From contig CP136890.1 of NCBI GenBank assembly GCA_034359265.1, forward strand, positions 67,581,501 through 67,645,500: a DNA stretch of 64,000 bases, read 5' to 3'. Under the pieces are notes generated by a model. It had not been told where the DNA came from, ran no database searches, and saw only the letters and a program-made list of their open reading frames with translations. The translations under genes and the position numbers were made by a program. Of this stretch, positions 30,546 through 42,879 are shown piece by piece. Source of the stretch: Canna indica. Taxonomy: Eukaryota; Streptophyta; Magnoliopsida; Zingiberales; Cannaceae. Position 1 is the first letter of the stretch, and every line of letters starts with the position of its first letter.

Positions 30546-33500
30546 ATGGCCGACGCTTTCGAGGACGAGACCGATCAGACGATCAACATCCGAGAGTACA
30601 TTGAAGAGCTCGAGGCGAAGGAACTGGTATGGTTCGTGCGGCCAAAAAGAAAAAAAAAATCCTTATTTCCTTGTTTACGAGTGGATTTTTTTTCCTTTGC
30701 GGCTTTTTGGAAGAAATTGGTAACTTTTTTGGTTCGGTTTGAAACCCTAGGAGGCTGATCTGGTTCTGGGAGGCGACGATGGCGTGGAGTGCACGTATTC
30801 GAGTGGGTACATGAAGAGGCAGGCCATCTTCTCCTGCTTGACGTGCGTTCCTGCTGGTAACGCCGGTGTTTGCACGGCTTGTAGTCTCTCCTGCCACGAC
30901 GGCCACGAGGTTGGCGATGTTCTCTCTTCTGGCTGTTATCAATGCCTTTTTTTTTCATTTCTTATGGATTTATGAATGTCGTGGTATTATCTTCAACTTA
31001 CTGTACAGATTGCATCTTTTCTAGTCATGTTAACTACATTCGTATGTTAAACTGCCAGGAAAACTATTAAATCATAACTGGATATGAAGATATATTGGTC
31101 CACTCTAGAAATACTGGAAATTATGTACTCTTCTTTTTCATTGTTTAATATGAAGGATTCTTCATTTTAAATATATCTCTTAGTTTCCAGCTAGTAGATT
31201 GCATATTGGATAACCTAGTAGTACTTGGTTTATCTTTTTGAGGTCAAGCACACCACCTTTGCAAATTCCTGGATTAGCATCCCAAAGAATGTTTAAGGTT
31301 TCTATTTATAACCATGTGATTAGGGATCTGTCTTCAACTTCAGCATCTTGGTGTATGATATTCGCAGTTCAATTTACTTCATTTATAGGATATACTAAAC
31401 TCTGTTCATGTTGATTCACTCATCTTGTAGATAAATTTAATGAGTTTTTTAATGTCAAATATTTGTGAAGGGGTTCGGTTATTGTGCATGTGCTCCCCCC
31501 TGATGCTAAGGGGTAGCCTACCCTTGTATAACAAAGGTGTTGCTTTGCGACTTGAACCCTAGTGTCTTCTAGGTTGTGATTGTTTGTGCACAATATGTGT
31601 ATGATCGTGATTTTTTTACAATAACGTCCATAGATCATCAATCTATCAGTCTAATACTAAACAACAACCAAATTGCCTTTATGGGTCATCAACATCTAAA
31701 CTGAATGCATCTGGCACTAACTTGTAACTACCATGACAAAAAACTGAATGCATAAAAATGACAAAGATATGCAAGTTGGATGTCCAGGAAAATAACCACT
31801 TAAAAATGTACTGTGTTTCCTAGATGACTTCATTCGTCTCAAATCAGGTACTATCTGTGCCAAGCATTAAGAATTTTCAAGTAAACACTGCATTTGGTTT
31901 AAAGAGGGGAGGGGAGATAGCTTGGGGTGAGGTGAGGGGAGAGGAGAGGAGAGAAATATTTTATATTTGGTTAATACAAGTGGAGGGTAGGGGAGAAATA
32001 TTTTGTTTCGTCTTGTTGGTTGAAGAGAGGTAGGGGAAGGGAGGGAAGTATCTTATGCTTGATTCAACAATGATAAGGGGTAAAATTGACCAAAACTCAA
32101 AAAAAAATCAATGATACCTTTCTTGTGAACTCTCTCTTCCAACCAAAACAAGAAATATTATTAAACTAACCTGCTTCCTCCTTTTCTCGCAAATTCCCAA
32201 CCAAATAAAGTGTTCAAGTATGCCATCATTTCCATTCACGATGGTTCTGTAGAAGCACTACAATTTGGAAGCAAGTCCTTTGTCATAACAATTCAGAATC
32301 AAATTGAAGAAAAAAAGTCATGGACACTACCTGTAGTCAACTAGTCATTATGTTCATCCAGAAGCATGGTTTAAAATACCGGTACCGGTATCCAATACCG
32401 CCCAAACCGGGCGGTATTGTCATGACATGCTATGCGGCCGACAGCCCGACATGGCTGTCGGCCACGGTAGCAACGGCTATATAGCCGTTGCATCATATCG
32501 GGCGATATCGCCCGGTATGACACTAAACCGCTCGGTATGGGCGGTATGTGATAAATACCACCCCATACCGGGCGGTATTTACCGAGATACTCGGTATTCT
32601 CCCATACCAGGTATCTCGTATATCGGTAAGTCCAAAAACCGGTAAAAACCGGGCATACAGTCCGGTACGGTACGATTTTTTGAACCATGTTTAGAAGGAA
32701 ACCAATAGCAGTGGGGCACCTTGGCATATTGAACAACCACCTGGCTAATTTAATATTTGCTCAAGCTAACGTAATAATAGGCATTTTTCTAAAGAAAACA
32801 TTGCAGTAGGTAACTGCCAAGTATAATTTCCAATTAGCAGGCGAATGTTCTCATTGCACCTTTTCTTAATCCATTATATTTCACACTATTCACACATAGA
32901 ATTTAGGCAGCTAACCAATAATAATCTGTGATTGAATTGAATGAGATTTTTCTAATGATTTATCTTCCTATGTGTCCATGCGGTCTTAGTCCTTTCACAA
33001 TCTCAAGATAGCACGTCAGTTAGAGGACTGGTGTTTGACAACCTCATCATCAACGCTGTGACATAAAAGTACTTACTAATTTCATAGAATATTATTTACT
33101 TGATTCATGCTGGACAAGCTGGGTATTACATTGGATGCGACTTCCATTTTAAATCAGAAAAAGATACTAGCATCGCCTTGAGTTAGATTCATCCACTATT
33201 GATATTAAATTATGTGATGTTTCTTCTTCATTTGTTTTCTTTATGCACTCAATATTCTGTTGCATATTGGTCAAACAAAAACGTGCTATATATCTATTAA
33301 ATCATTATTAGTTTTTTTCCTCAAATGAATGTGATATCCAAAAAAGTAATTTTTTTGGAAGAATTAAATTAACCAAGATGGGAATCAGGAGAAGTGAGAG
33401 GTATGTATTAAAGAGAAATTTATTAGAAACATTAAGAAGGGATTTGATTGCCCATAGTTCTGAGTAGTGATATTTTCTTTCTTTTGTCTTGATCCTATAA

Positions 33501-35510
33501 ATAGGCTTCACTTTGGAATTGTTAATTTGTACTGTATACCAATTTGAGTACATTTGATTTTGCATTCTGCTATTGCTCCAGAAAGAAAATGCTTTTCCAT
33601 AGAAGTTTCAAAAGGAAAATAGGAATTGCTGTTTTATTGTACAAAAAATCAGATATTGTTCTCATTATTCCTTCCATGTTTATCTATCTTTTCTTTATTT
33701 TTTTTTATCATTTTACATTTTACCAGTTATATTCCCATAAAATTTGTCTTGAAAAGGTTGTTGAATTATGGACCAAAAGAAAGTTTTGCTGTGATTGTGG
33801 TAACTCGAAGTTTGGGGAATTATCATGCAAGCTTCATCCTGATAAAGAGCCTGAAAACTGTGAAAACTCTTACAATCATAATTTCAAAGGCTCTTACTGC
33901 ACATGTGTTCGCCCTTATCCTGATCCAGATTCCAAAGAGCAAATTGAAATGATACAGTGTTGTATATGTGAAGACTGGTTTCATGAGAATCACCTTGGTC
34001 TCAACTCTACTGACGAGGTTGTTTAAATTCTCATCTGCTTTATTTTATAGCTTCTGTATCTTTTTTCATTTTTTAAAGTTTTGTTTCCATATTCAGTTTT
34101 CTTGAAAGTTTTATTAAGACATTGTTTAAAAATGTCATTTCGTGACAGATTCCAAGAGATGAGGATGGGGAACCTACATATGAAGATTTCATCTGTAAAG
34201 ACTGTGCAACTACTTGTTCTTTTCTGAAACTTTATTCTGGTTCTATTTGGGCTGTACCAAAGCAAAAGAATGCGCCTTCTATAAGCAACACTTCTGGAAA
34301 TGTGGTGGACAATGGCAGCACTTGTTACCCTGAGAAAATTGAAAATAACATATCTCTTTCTGAAAATCCAGGGAACTGCTCAAATGCTGCCATGAAATTG
34401 GAAACTGTGTTTACCCAAAATGATTTTATTTGTGATGAAGGTGTAGAAAAAAATAAGAACTTGGAGGATTCCAAAGCATCCCATAAAGAAGAAGGATCAA
34501 GTGCTATATGCATTTTAGGAGTGGATATTAATTTGTCGTGTGCTCGCTTGGAAAAGATGGAACCAATGTTTCTCTCGAAGAAATGGAGAGAACTTCTTTG
34601 CAAATGTAGAACATGTTCTGAGTTCTACGCTTGCAAAGGTATAGGGTATTTGACTGACAAGGAGGATACAATGGAGGAATATGAGAAAATGGCCAGGTTG
34701 AAGAGGGAGGAAAAGTTGAAGCAACAGGAAGGAGCTGAAATGAACTTTCTCAACACACTGAATCATGTCCAGAAAATAGAAATTCTGAGTGGCATATCTG
34801 ACATGAAGAATGAGTTTCAATCCTTTCTGGTAAAGATTATCCACTCATTGTCGCCTTTTAGATTTGATAATAATATCAAAGCATTAATAGATTAAATCCT
34901 TTCCGGTGAAGATTATCCATTCATTGTTGCATAATGACGATACCAAAGCATGAATATGTTTCACTCATTTAGTTTAACCATAATGTTTTGATACACCATC
35001 AACGGATTATTAGTTTTCTTTATCAGCCCAAATTATTTGGAAGTATTTATTTTGTGGAAAATACAGTTTCATTTTTTGTCATAAACCTCAGAATAACAAC
35101 TACCAGAAGGCTTTGCATTGGGAACCATGTGATAGCAAGTTTAATTTAAGCAACTGATGAAGTTAATCTTATTAGCCTTAGTTTGGTCGAATTACATTTG
35201 CTGCAGTCAAAATGGTATCAACTGATATTTTTGCCCCTTGTATCTTAATCATCGATCATATTCTTGGTTCTGATATTCATTTTAACCATTCTTGATCATA
35301 TTCTTGGAATGATCATATACTTTTACCATTCTACTGCCATAGTTTTTCCATGAATTTGTCACTAACAGTTCCGTAGCTGACATCTGTTGTATTCTATCCC
35401 ATGCTTCATTGTTGCAGGAATCATTTGATTCGTCGAAGCCTATCACAGCAGAGGATATAACAGAAGTTTTTGAAAATCTTGCCAAGAAAAAGAAACAAAG
35501 GTTGCTGTGA
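30546..35510 (+). CDS. UBR7: UBR7-type E3 ubiquitin-protein ligase (UBR box plus PHD-like finger)
   Basis: Five exons: 30546-30626, 30751-30909, 33757-34017, 34149-34829, 35418-35510, giving 424 residues, about the length of animal UBR7. Start MADAFEDETDQTINIREYIE. A UBR zinc box spans about residues 37-106 across exons 2-3 (ECTYSSGYMKRQ, CLTCVP, CSLSCHDGHE, CDCGNSKF). A PHD-like finger follows at about 127-195 (YCTCVRPYPD, CCICEDWFHENHLG, CKDC). A Lys/Glu-rich helix (TMEEYEKMARLKREEKLKQQ) lies near 345-375. All junctions keep frame at phase 0. Donors of exons 2 and 3 (GTTGGC, GTTGTT) are weak. The family recognises N-degrons or histone tails; human UBR7 has been linked to H2B ubiquitination and a Nicotiana homologue to immune-receptor control. 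This copy looks intact. Confidence 0.9.
31884..32212. mobile_element. MITE with ATTTGGTT termini
   Basis: Ends: AACACTGCATTTGGTT on the left and, reverse complemented, (AA)CACTTTATTTGGTT on the right. TTCAAGTA occurs directly before (31876-31883) and after (32213-32220), a perfect 8-bp duplication. About 329 bp with a GGGGAGAGGAGAGG purine-rich subterminal region on the left and its pyrimidine-rich counterpart on the right. No coding sequence. Superfamily is probably hAT by duplication length but the terminal two bases are ambiguous. Confidence 0.7.
32365..32689. mobile_element. hAT-type MITE full of palindromes
   Basis: 325 bp. Left end CATGGTTTAAAATACCGGTA; right end, reverse complemented, CATGGTTCAAAAAATCGTAC. 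Flanks TCCAGAAG (32357-32364) and TTTAGAAG (32690-32697) match at 6 of 8 positions, the differences being C to T. The interior is a series of hairpins: GCCGACAGCC...GGCTGTCGGC, CAACGGCTATATAGCCGTTG, GGGCGATATCGCCC and repeated ATACCG/CGGTAT. Frames in it are by-products of the palindromes. Confidence 0.8.
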
Positions 35511-37304
35511 GTTCCTTTTCAACTTGTTTGACTTACGCTTGGGTCTTGTTTGATACTGGGGATGTAATTTAGTCTATGCCCCGAGCTGTTAGCCAGGTTT
35601 ATCTTTATTGTACTCCTAATGGGTATCAGTTTGTCACTACTATGGATACTTTGAAGTATATTATTATGACATTACAATCCGTTGCCCCACCCGTAGTCAT
35701 TCTCATGTCTGTTTTCTACATAGTAGTAGTCCCTCGCGTGCACCATTGCTTGCGCGAGCAAGATCCAAATTGCCTTTGTGCAGTAAATATTATCGTTCAT
35801 GTTTGAAGAGATCGTGCCTTTGTGCAGGCAAGATTGCAAGAATGACTACTTATAGCTAAATGAATATCTATTTGAATTTTATTTAAACTCAAAGAGATGC
35901 AGATATCAACTCAAATAGGCTCAGGGCATCATTAACTACTAGAGGAAGACATATATGAAGTTTAATTTAATCGCATTATTTATTTTATACATACAAAATG
36001 TTTATAAATAGACCGGTCAATAACAATTGACATACCAACTAATTCAGTCACAATAGGGTAGTATGAAAATAATAAAATTATGTAAAATTGCACAATGCTT
36101 GCGCAATGCTCTCGCATATACTACAAACTAAGCAATATAATTGGGTTGCACAAAAAAATGCACATAATAATTAATTAATTAAGCAGTATCAAGGTGCTGC
36201 ACGTGGTTGGTGGGAATTGAAAATAATTAACACGACTTCAACAACGTCATGCAAATTAAGCTCGCCTTTGACTTGTTAAGCCACATCACAGCTTTGTCAA
36301 ACAACTTCCATTTATTCTCAGAGCAAATTAATACCGGTCTTAAATATATGATTGATGAGTGAATATGTAACTAGTCTATGTTGGTAGGCTTGTGCGCCAC
36401 ATATGAGTCCACGGAAGGGTTGTTGTTGGTCACAGACATGTACATCGAGGACTAATCACTTGTACCGACGATAAATTCTTTGACATCTGCTTATCAAGCT
36501 AATACTGAGATAATTCATTATATATTTACATCACGTCACATCATCCGTAACTTTTATATAGGTAAAATATAAGATTTGTCCACGTATATTAACGTATATT
36601 AAAACATTGAAAATATAGTTTTTTTTTAATTATAAAATTATTATAGACTTTTGACAAAATCTATAACTTATTAGAAAATTTTGTCCAAAATCTATAAAAT
36701 TATTTTTGAATTAAAAATAATAAAATATTTTTTATTCAAAATAATTTGATAGACCTGGCATATCTTTTATAATTTTAAAATTATTATAAACAAAATCTCT
36801 ATCTCATTAGAAAATTTTGTGCAAGCTTCATAATTTTTTTAAAAATATATATAAATTCATAAAATAATTTTTTAATGATATAAAAGAGGTACTATGATCA
36901 AAAAAAATATTTTACATCAAAATATTTCATAATTTTTAATTTAAATTTAAATTTAAACTTTGTGCAAAAGTCTTTAATGCATTAGAGAATTTCAAAATAT
37001 ATTTTTTATACTCTAATATATCATTTTTATCATAAAAAATATTATATATATATACTTTTAATTTTTTGACCAAAGTCTCTAAACTTTGGCCAAGGGATAA
37101 AATGAGTATCGAATCCACTAGGTTCTGATTTTGAGAATTTTGATCCCCAAAATCCGGATATGAAAATTTTCCTCTCCCAAAATTCGGTTCATTTTTATTA
37201 AATACACTCAGTAAACTTCATATATAAAAGTGAATATACTAAGCTGATTAAAATGTTCCATATTCGAGCGAATTGAAATTGACGTCTAAAGATTGCGCCT
37301 ATAT
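35511..37304. other. UBR7 3' flank and gene-poor AT-rich DNA
   Basis: The first few hundred bases should hold the UBR7 3' UTR; no unambiguous polyadenylation signal can be picked. From about 36580 to 37120 the sequence is extremely AT-rich with repeated AAAATTTTGTnCAAA-like stretches. No reading frame with recognisable protein content, no RNA gene seen. Confidence 0.5.
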
Positions 37305-38894
37305 TTAATTACATTATATATCCTGAACTTTAGGGGTATTTTAATTTTGATCCAAACTTTCGATTGTATCAATTTTATACCGTAATTTTTAATTCATTTC
37401 AATAATATCCCATCGTCAATTCACCGTGAATCTTGCCGTTTGATTGTTGACGTAGCTTTGCATACGTGTACCAGAAAATATAAAATATGAAGAAAAAAAA
37501 TCTATCCACTCCCACGCCAGCGTGCCACATTAGCAACACATCTAAATTTGAATAAATAATGTTAAAAAATACATGTCAGAATAGGGTTAATTACACTATA
37601 TATCCTAAAATTTAGGGATATTCCCAATTTTGACTTGAACTTTCGGTTGTATCAATTTTATACACCAATTTTCAATTCGTTTTAATATATATCCCATCGT
37701 CAAGTCACAATGAATCTTACTGTTTGATTGCTGACGTGGCTTTACATACGTGTACTAGAAAACATAAAATATGAAAAAGAATCTATCCACCTCCACGTCA
37801 GTGGATGTCATGTAAACATTTACATGCAGGTAACTATATACTACAGGTAACTACAGTAGGTAACATTCAGAAATGATGCAGTGTAATTATATACTACAGC
37901 AAGTAACATTAACATACAATTTGGTCCCTCAAATATAGCCGGGTTTTCATAGTATCCCATAAAGAAAACCCTAGTCAATGTGATTCCTCTAAAATATTAC
38001 TCGAGCAAAATAGTCCCTCACTCGGACAAAATAGCTCGATTTTGATAATTGTTGACATTCATTATTCCTCGAGACATGGACCGTTTTGCCCGAGTCATAT
38101 TTTAGAGATAATATATTTTTGACTAATATATTTCATAGGCTATTTTGGTTGAGTCATGTTTTAGAGGGACCACATTGATCAGGTTTTTTTATTTATTGAG
38201 GGACTACTATAAAAATCTGGCTATATTTGAGGGACTAAATTGTACGCTATCCCCAGAAATGATGCAGTGTTTGATGTTACTAATGCAATTTTTGATGTTT
38301 GATCTACATCAGTATACAGTTACCTGCAGCAATATACAGTTACACTACATCATTTCTGAATGTTACATGCTGTAGTTACCTGTAGTATATAGTTACATAC
38401 ATGTAAATGTTTACATGGCATCCACTAACGTGGCAGTGGATAGATTTTTTTTCATATTTTATATTTTTTGGTACACGTATACAAAGTCACTTCAGTAATC
38501 AAATGACAAGATTCATGGTGACTTGACGATGGGATATTATTAAAATAAATTAAAAATTGAGGTATAAAATTAATACAACCAAAAGTTTGAATCAAAATTA
38601 GGAATGCCCCTAAAGTTCATGATATATAGTGTAATATTGACGTATATTTTTTGACATTATTTATTCGGGTTTAGATTTGTTGCTACGTGGCACGTTGACG
38701 TGGTAGTAGATATTTTTTTCATATTTTATATTTTCTGGTACACATGTGCAAAGCCACGTCAACAATCAAACGACAAGATTCACGGTGGGATATTATTGAA
38801 ACGAATTGAAAATTAGAGTATAAAATTGATACAATCAAAAATTAGGGTCAAAATTGAGAATACCCCTAACGTTCAGGATATATAGTGTAATTAA
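37305..38894. mobile_element. Composite foldback element, nested inverted repeats
   Basis: Outer termini are TTAATTACATTATATATCCT at 37305 and, reverse complemented, TTAATTACACTATATATCCT at 38894. Internally a second copy of the same terminus starts at about 37594 (TTAATTACACTATATATCCT) with a partner region near 38620. The arms (37305-37890 and 38336-38894) pair over most of their length, including TACTACAGGTAACTACAG with its complement near 38370. A third, unrelated inverted repeat element sits in the loop (37915-38244). No transposase. The arrangement suggests MITE copies inserted in each other. Confidence 0.75.
37915..38244. mobile_element. Inner MITE in the loop of the foldback
   Basis: 330 bp with 26-bp near-perfect termini beginning TACAATTTGGTCCCTCAAAT on the left and, reverse complemented, TACAATTTAGTCCCTCAAAT on the right. 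GTCCCTCA-type termini are common in plant MITEs. The motif CAGAAATGATGCAGTGT flanks it on both sides as a direct repeat (about 37869 and 38254), too distant to be its target duplication. No coding content. Confidence 0.75.
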
Positions 38895-39003
38895 TCCAAA
38901 TCTAAAATACTCATTCGGATTTAGGTGAGAATGATTCCAATTTTTAAAACTTTGAAACTAACGCTCAATCCATTTCGAAATCGTGGCAACAATTCGCCAC
39001 TAT

Positions 39004-39861
39004 CTATGAAGCATCGACACCAACACGGACATGATACAACACAGACACGGCATATATATATATATATATTAATTTAAAAAAATAATCACAATTCATATAT
39101 ATAGTTCAAGATTTATAATAATATCATGATATCAAACTTCTAGTTTTTAGTTTTTTCTATGCCAATTTCAAAATATATGAAGCATTCTAGATAATTTTTT
39201 GTGTCAATACTTACTATTTTTAAGCCCCTTCCAAAAGCATAAGGCACAATATATATTAACATCTCTCAAAAAAATTCTAAATTAGTATGTCTTAGTAGAA
39301 CTAGTCATGTACACCATATGTAAACAAAAAGTTAAATAGAATCCCACCATCTTCTTCAACAATAATTTTTCATTGGAAATTATTACTCTCTCCAATTCTG
39401 GTTCATCAAGATCAAGATTGGCAACTTTAAATATTTCATGCATTATCTTCATCAATCGGTGGAAACTCATCTCATGCAATATTCTACATCATTGTTTCTC
39501 TTTTATTTTATTGAGGAGTTTTCTTTGAAATGAGACGAAGATTAGTATGGACAAATACTAAATTATCTGTACGTTTAGGCTTCATCTTGTTCTTTTTAAG
39601 GGAATGGATAAAAGAGTAAGTGCCCCAATTTCTTTCACAACAACAAGAAGATAAAATACTAAATTACATTGATTGTTTTATCATTTTTTTAAAAAAGATG
39701 GATGGCTGATCGTGTCTGGACTTTCAAGTCGTGCCTGAAAAAAAAAGACTGGTTAAGACACTCTTGGACACGTGTGTCGGGCGAGTGACTTTGTGTGTCG
39801 GTGTTCGCGGCGTGTCGGACATGCGGACATGACAGTCCCACGGAGTGTATGTGCTTCCTAG
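39004..39861 (-). mobile_element. Internally deleted hAT element with hATC remnant
   Basis: Left end CTATGAAGCATCGACAC and, reverse complemented, right end CTAGGAAGCACATACAC. Flanks GCCACTAT (38996-39003) and GCCACGAT (39862-39869) differ at one of 8 bases. The minus strand at about 39660-39530 encodes SSCCERNWGTYSFIHSLKKN and DNLVFVHTNLRLIS, the C-terminal hAT dimerisation domain, continued by 39479-39282. No other transposase domain remains. Subterminal GGACAC/GTGTCGG motifs are frequent. An AT microsatellite lies at 39052-39069. Confidence 0.82.
39282..39660 (-). pseudogene. hAT transposase C-terminal (hATC) fragment
   Basis: The reading frame of the dimerisation motif CCERNWGTYSFIH and VFVHTNLRLIS is followed after a stop by a short frame with EMSFHRLMKIMHEIFKVANL and an acidic DLDEPELERV stretch typical of the tail of this protein family. 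At least one frameshift. It is a different hAT lineage from the element at 17071, whose motif is SSSECERNWSTFEF. Confidence 0.75.
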
Positions 39862-39869
39862 GCCACGAT

Positions 39870-40029
39870 TCTTCATGTTTCGATTTCGATGAATTTAAAC
39901 TAGTATTACAGGTCATCCTCACATCAACCCAAGATGATGACAAGGAAGAAGAGAATCAATTGAGCTCCCTTGTTGCGAGCTCTCCTATTGATTGGCCTAG
40001 AATGAAGCAGATGAATTAATCTAGAAAGA
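39870..40029 (+). other. Unidentified short frame next to hAT
   Basis: The plus strand is open for DDDKEEENQLSSLVASSPID up to TAA at about 40019. Its upstream half lies inside the hAT end, so it could be the last part of a broken host exon or chance. No family recognised. Confidence 0.25.
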
Positions 40030-40513
40030 AATAGTTTGCCCTCTCACCTATGGGGCTAGACAATATCTGTCCCCCAATTTTTTAAAATTAAGTTGCATTA
40101 ATCACATCACCTTTTAAAAATATGCAACTTGCATAATTCGCAGATTTTCCTAAAAAATAATCACTTGCACTAATGAGAAGTAGATTAAACATGTTTTTGT
40201 GTTCTGAATTGCTGGTCAAATCATTAGTTTGCTGGTGTGCGTGGGTTTCACGATGGTGGGGTTGATGATGGGGTAGTAGCACTGTTCTAATCTTGTTTTT
40301 TTTTAATTATTATTTTTTTATCAAGTTTTGATCTATTACAATGACCTAATTCTTTTGAAAAATTCATGTGCAGCGCACGGGACATGTTTTGGCCAGATAA
40401 TTTCGTCGAATAATATAAGTTGCTTATTTATCAGAAAGCGAGGTGATTAAACATAACTTTTAAAAATTGAAGATAAGTGTTGTCTACCTCTATAGGTGGG
40501 AGAGCAAACTGTT
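40030..40513. mobile_element. MITE with about 75-bp inverted termini
   Basis: Left AATAGTTTGCCCTCTCACCT and, reverse complemented, right AACAGTTTGCTCTCCCACCT. The arms run on through (C/A)TATAG/GGTAGACAA and TTAATCACATCACC-type sequence, about 75-80 bases with mismatches. Interior has no coding content. CTAGAAA lies just left of the left arm and again at 40540, but 27 bases beyond the right arm, so the exact boundary and target duplication are unresolved. Confidence 0.6.
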
Positions 40514-42014
40514 AATTTTTTTTCTCATCTAGAAATATTGATTCCACATGTTCTGACCAACACATCTAGCTGTTGCCATGCCATAATCGCCCTATGTATG
40601 CCATTCCACAAGTCCTCACTGATTAAAAAATATATATTTATTAAGAAATATATATGCAAAGTGATGTCAAAACATGTCAGATTGTTTGGTTTGTGTTATT
40701 TTCAAGCGATGAATCCACGTATTTTCAAAAGCTCTTGGACATTTGATAATCTATATATGCAAAGTGTAGTAGAAAATGAGAGTTCAACTTCATTCTTCAG
40801 TACACAATACTTTCTTTCTGATAAGTTATAGTAATTAAGAAATATATATTTATTCATTGATCGATGATCGATTCAACATCAATAGTTTGCTTAACATCAT
40901 GTGGATGATAACTACTTGTCACCATGCACATTCCTCCAAATTTGACTTGTATATCAAGAAGGTCAATTACTCCTCTGTACGTGGCTCACCACATAATAAA
41001 TATATGTAGAAAGGTCCCAACAATATTAGGAACAAATATTTGTTTTGATTGATGAAGACTGATTGAAGTTGTTGTTGATCGAGATTTTGACCAGGAGCTT
41101 AGATATATAGCCAAATTCTGTACCTAGTTACGGGTGCATTTAATTCATCTGCTAACAACTTTTTTGTGTTCATACTAAATAACCCTATTTTCTTTTAGAA
41201 GAAAAGTTAATATTCATTTTGCTTCGATTTACTTCAATGAATTTACCTTTTGTTTAATTTCGATTTCACTAAATAGTTTCTTTGTTTAAGAAAATGTAAG
41301 ATCGATGGTGTCTATATTGATATTAAAATTCTGGAATGATGAGAGTTTTGTGCAGTGAGGTCATCTTTCTTATACTAGAATTAGCAACATTAATTAGTGG
41401 CAGATGCAAAATCTTAACAAGGTCTAATCTAAGACATAATAAAATATTTAATAAATTTTATTATAGTTTACAATGATTATAAATTTTATTTTTTATTTTT
41501 TTGAAGATATTGCATAATAGCTTTTATTATTAATACCAAAGAATGATATTGATTTTTAATTTTTTATTATTAGTATCAAATTTCGAAGGAGAAATCATGG
41601 GGCTACCGACACTAAGATTGATGGCGAGGAAAAGTTGATGTTTATATTTTTTATATAATCAACAAGTTAATCTTTAGCATTTTAAACTTCTAAGGGCCCG
41701 CGCCCTCCTTGCTCATATGTTGATATATATATATATATTATGGTTCACCTAAGATTAACGAGAGCCATATATTATATTTATTAGAAATTTTATATGTAAA
41801 TGCAAAAGTTTCAAACCATGTATGTTTAGTTAGGTTAGATGTCCAATTCAAGAAATTGAGGTAAAAATAGAATACAATTGATATGTAGTTATATCAATTG
41901 GGTATATGTCCTATTCCTTGTTGTATAATTAAGTCCTTGACTGAAGATGCTTATTGTTTTGTGCACGTCTTCGTTTGGTTTTCATTCTGACGATTCTAAT
42001 GACTTATAAGTTAG
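40514..42014. other. Gene-poor AT-rich region
   Basis: No supported gene. Contains short AT repeats (41724-41740) and a TGATCGATGATCGATTC stretch at about 40858. Some sections, such as 41390-41700, may be old retroelement debris but show no domain or terminal repeat I can support. Confidence 0.45.
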
Positions 42015-42436
42015 TGGACTCGACTAGCACTATGGGCATGGCCAGATCATGCCCGATAATGCCCACACTCATTAACTAGACTCAAGTCAAGCCAAACATC
42101 ACCTAGATCGGGAATCATACAAGGACACTCACGTTCTTCATTAATAATCAGGCATTCAGTAGTAATGAGCCCGACATATCCAGGATAAACCTCGACCCAT
42201 TTCGGGCACATCCCCGTGGGATTCAGGGAGACATTATCGTCCTGAAACATCCCTAACTTGCATTATAAACAGGCACGATGCACATCAGATATACTCTTGA
42301 TTCTAATTCCATACCCACCACCTAGAATTCCTTCTTACTTGAGCGTTGGAGTGTCTTTGCAGGTCCCCTCGCCGAAGTCATAGTGGACCAGGAGACGCGA
42401 AGGACCGCATCACCCCGGCTTCAGGCAAGAACATTT
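42015..42436 (+). repeat. 5' LTR of the Tat-type element
   Basis: From TGGACTCGACTAGCAC to about ...GGCAAGAACATT. Matches 51419-51846 over its length with many substitutions: for example AATGCCCACACTCATTAACT versus AATGCCCGCACTAATTAATC. Includes the conserved CTTGAGCGTTGGAGTGTCTT near its 3' end. Just after it CATCGCGGGGCCGAGTAAAT resembles the usual PBS-proximal leader of this lineage, with a short duplicated stretch inserted before it (ATTTGGAGTCAGGCAAGAAC repeats). Confidence 0.7.
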
Positions 42437-42879
42437 GGAGTCAGGCAAGAACATTTGGAGGCAAGACATGGAGGAGCATCACCCCACATCACCCATCGCG
42501 GGGCCGAGTAAATCTTAATGCCGCCATCATAGTAGGTACTTGGAGTCAGGCGAATGAAACTACACATAGGCCACAACCTAGCGGCAGCATTCCCCTAATA
42601 CCTAGAGATGCCAACACGGTAAGGAGTGACACTCTAGTGCCCACTAACACAACACCAGAAGAGCTACGACGCCTGATCGATGACCTCCAGGTGCAAAACC
42701 AAAGGTTAACGGCCTAGGTCGAAGCGTTGACACAATCAAGGGAACAACACCCAATTGAGCACGTTGCTCAGGACATGATGGAGATAGTCACCTCGAAAAG
42801 AATTGGGAGGTGAACCTTTGCCCTTCGAGATGAGGTCTCCCACACTAGATAGAAAAAGAAGGAACTATGGTCATGTAAG

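Larger units (their letters stand above)
30910..33756 (+). other. UBR7 intron 2, long and carrying two MITEs
   Basis: 2847 bases between exon 2 (...CHDGHE) and exon 3 (VVELWTKRKF). The acceptor is TTGAAAAG, a poor pyrimidine tract, so retention or alternative acceptors are possible. It contains MITEs at 31884-32212 and 32365-32689. Apart from these it is AT-rich and has no other feature I can name. Short frames at 33544-33756 run into exon 3 but are intronic. Confidence 0.8.

Noticed and set aside
33544..34026. 160-codon frame as a first exon starting at 33544
   Set aside because: Its first 70 codons are AT-rich intron sequence; UBR box continuity with exon 2 places the acceptor at 33756.
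34325..34844. Minus-strand frames under UBR7 exon 4
   Set aside because: Antisense shadows of a well supported exon.
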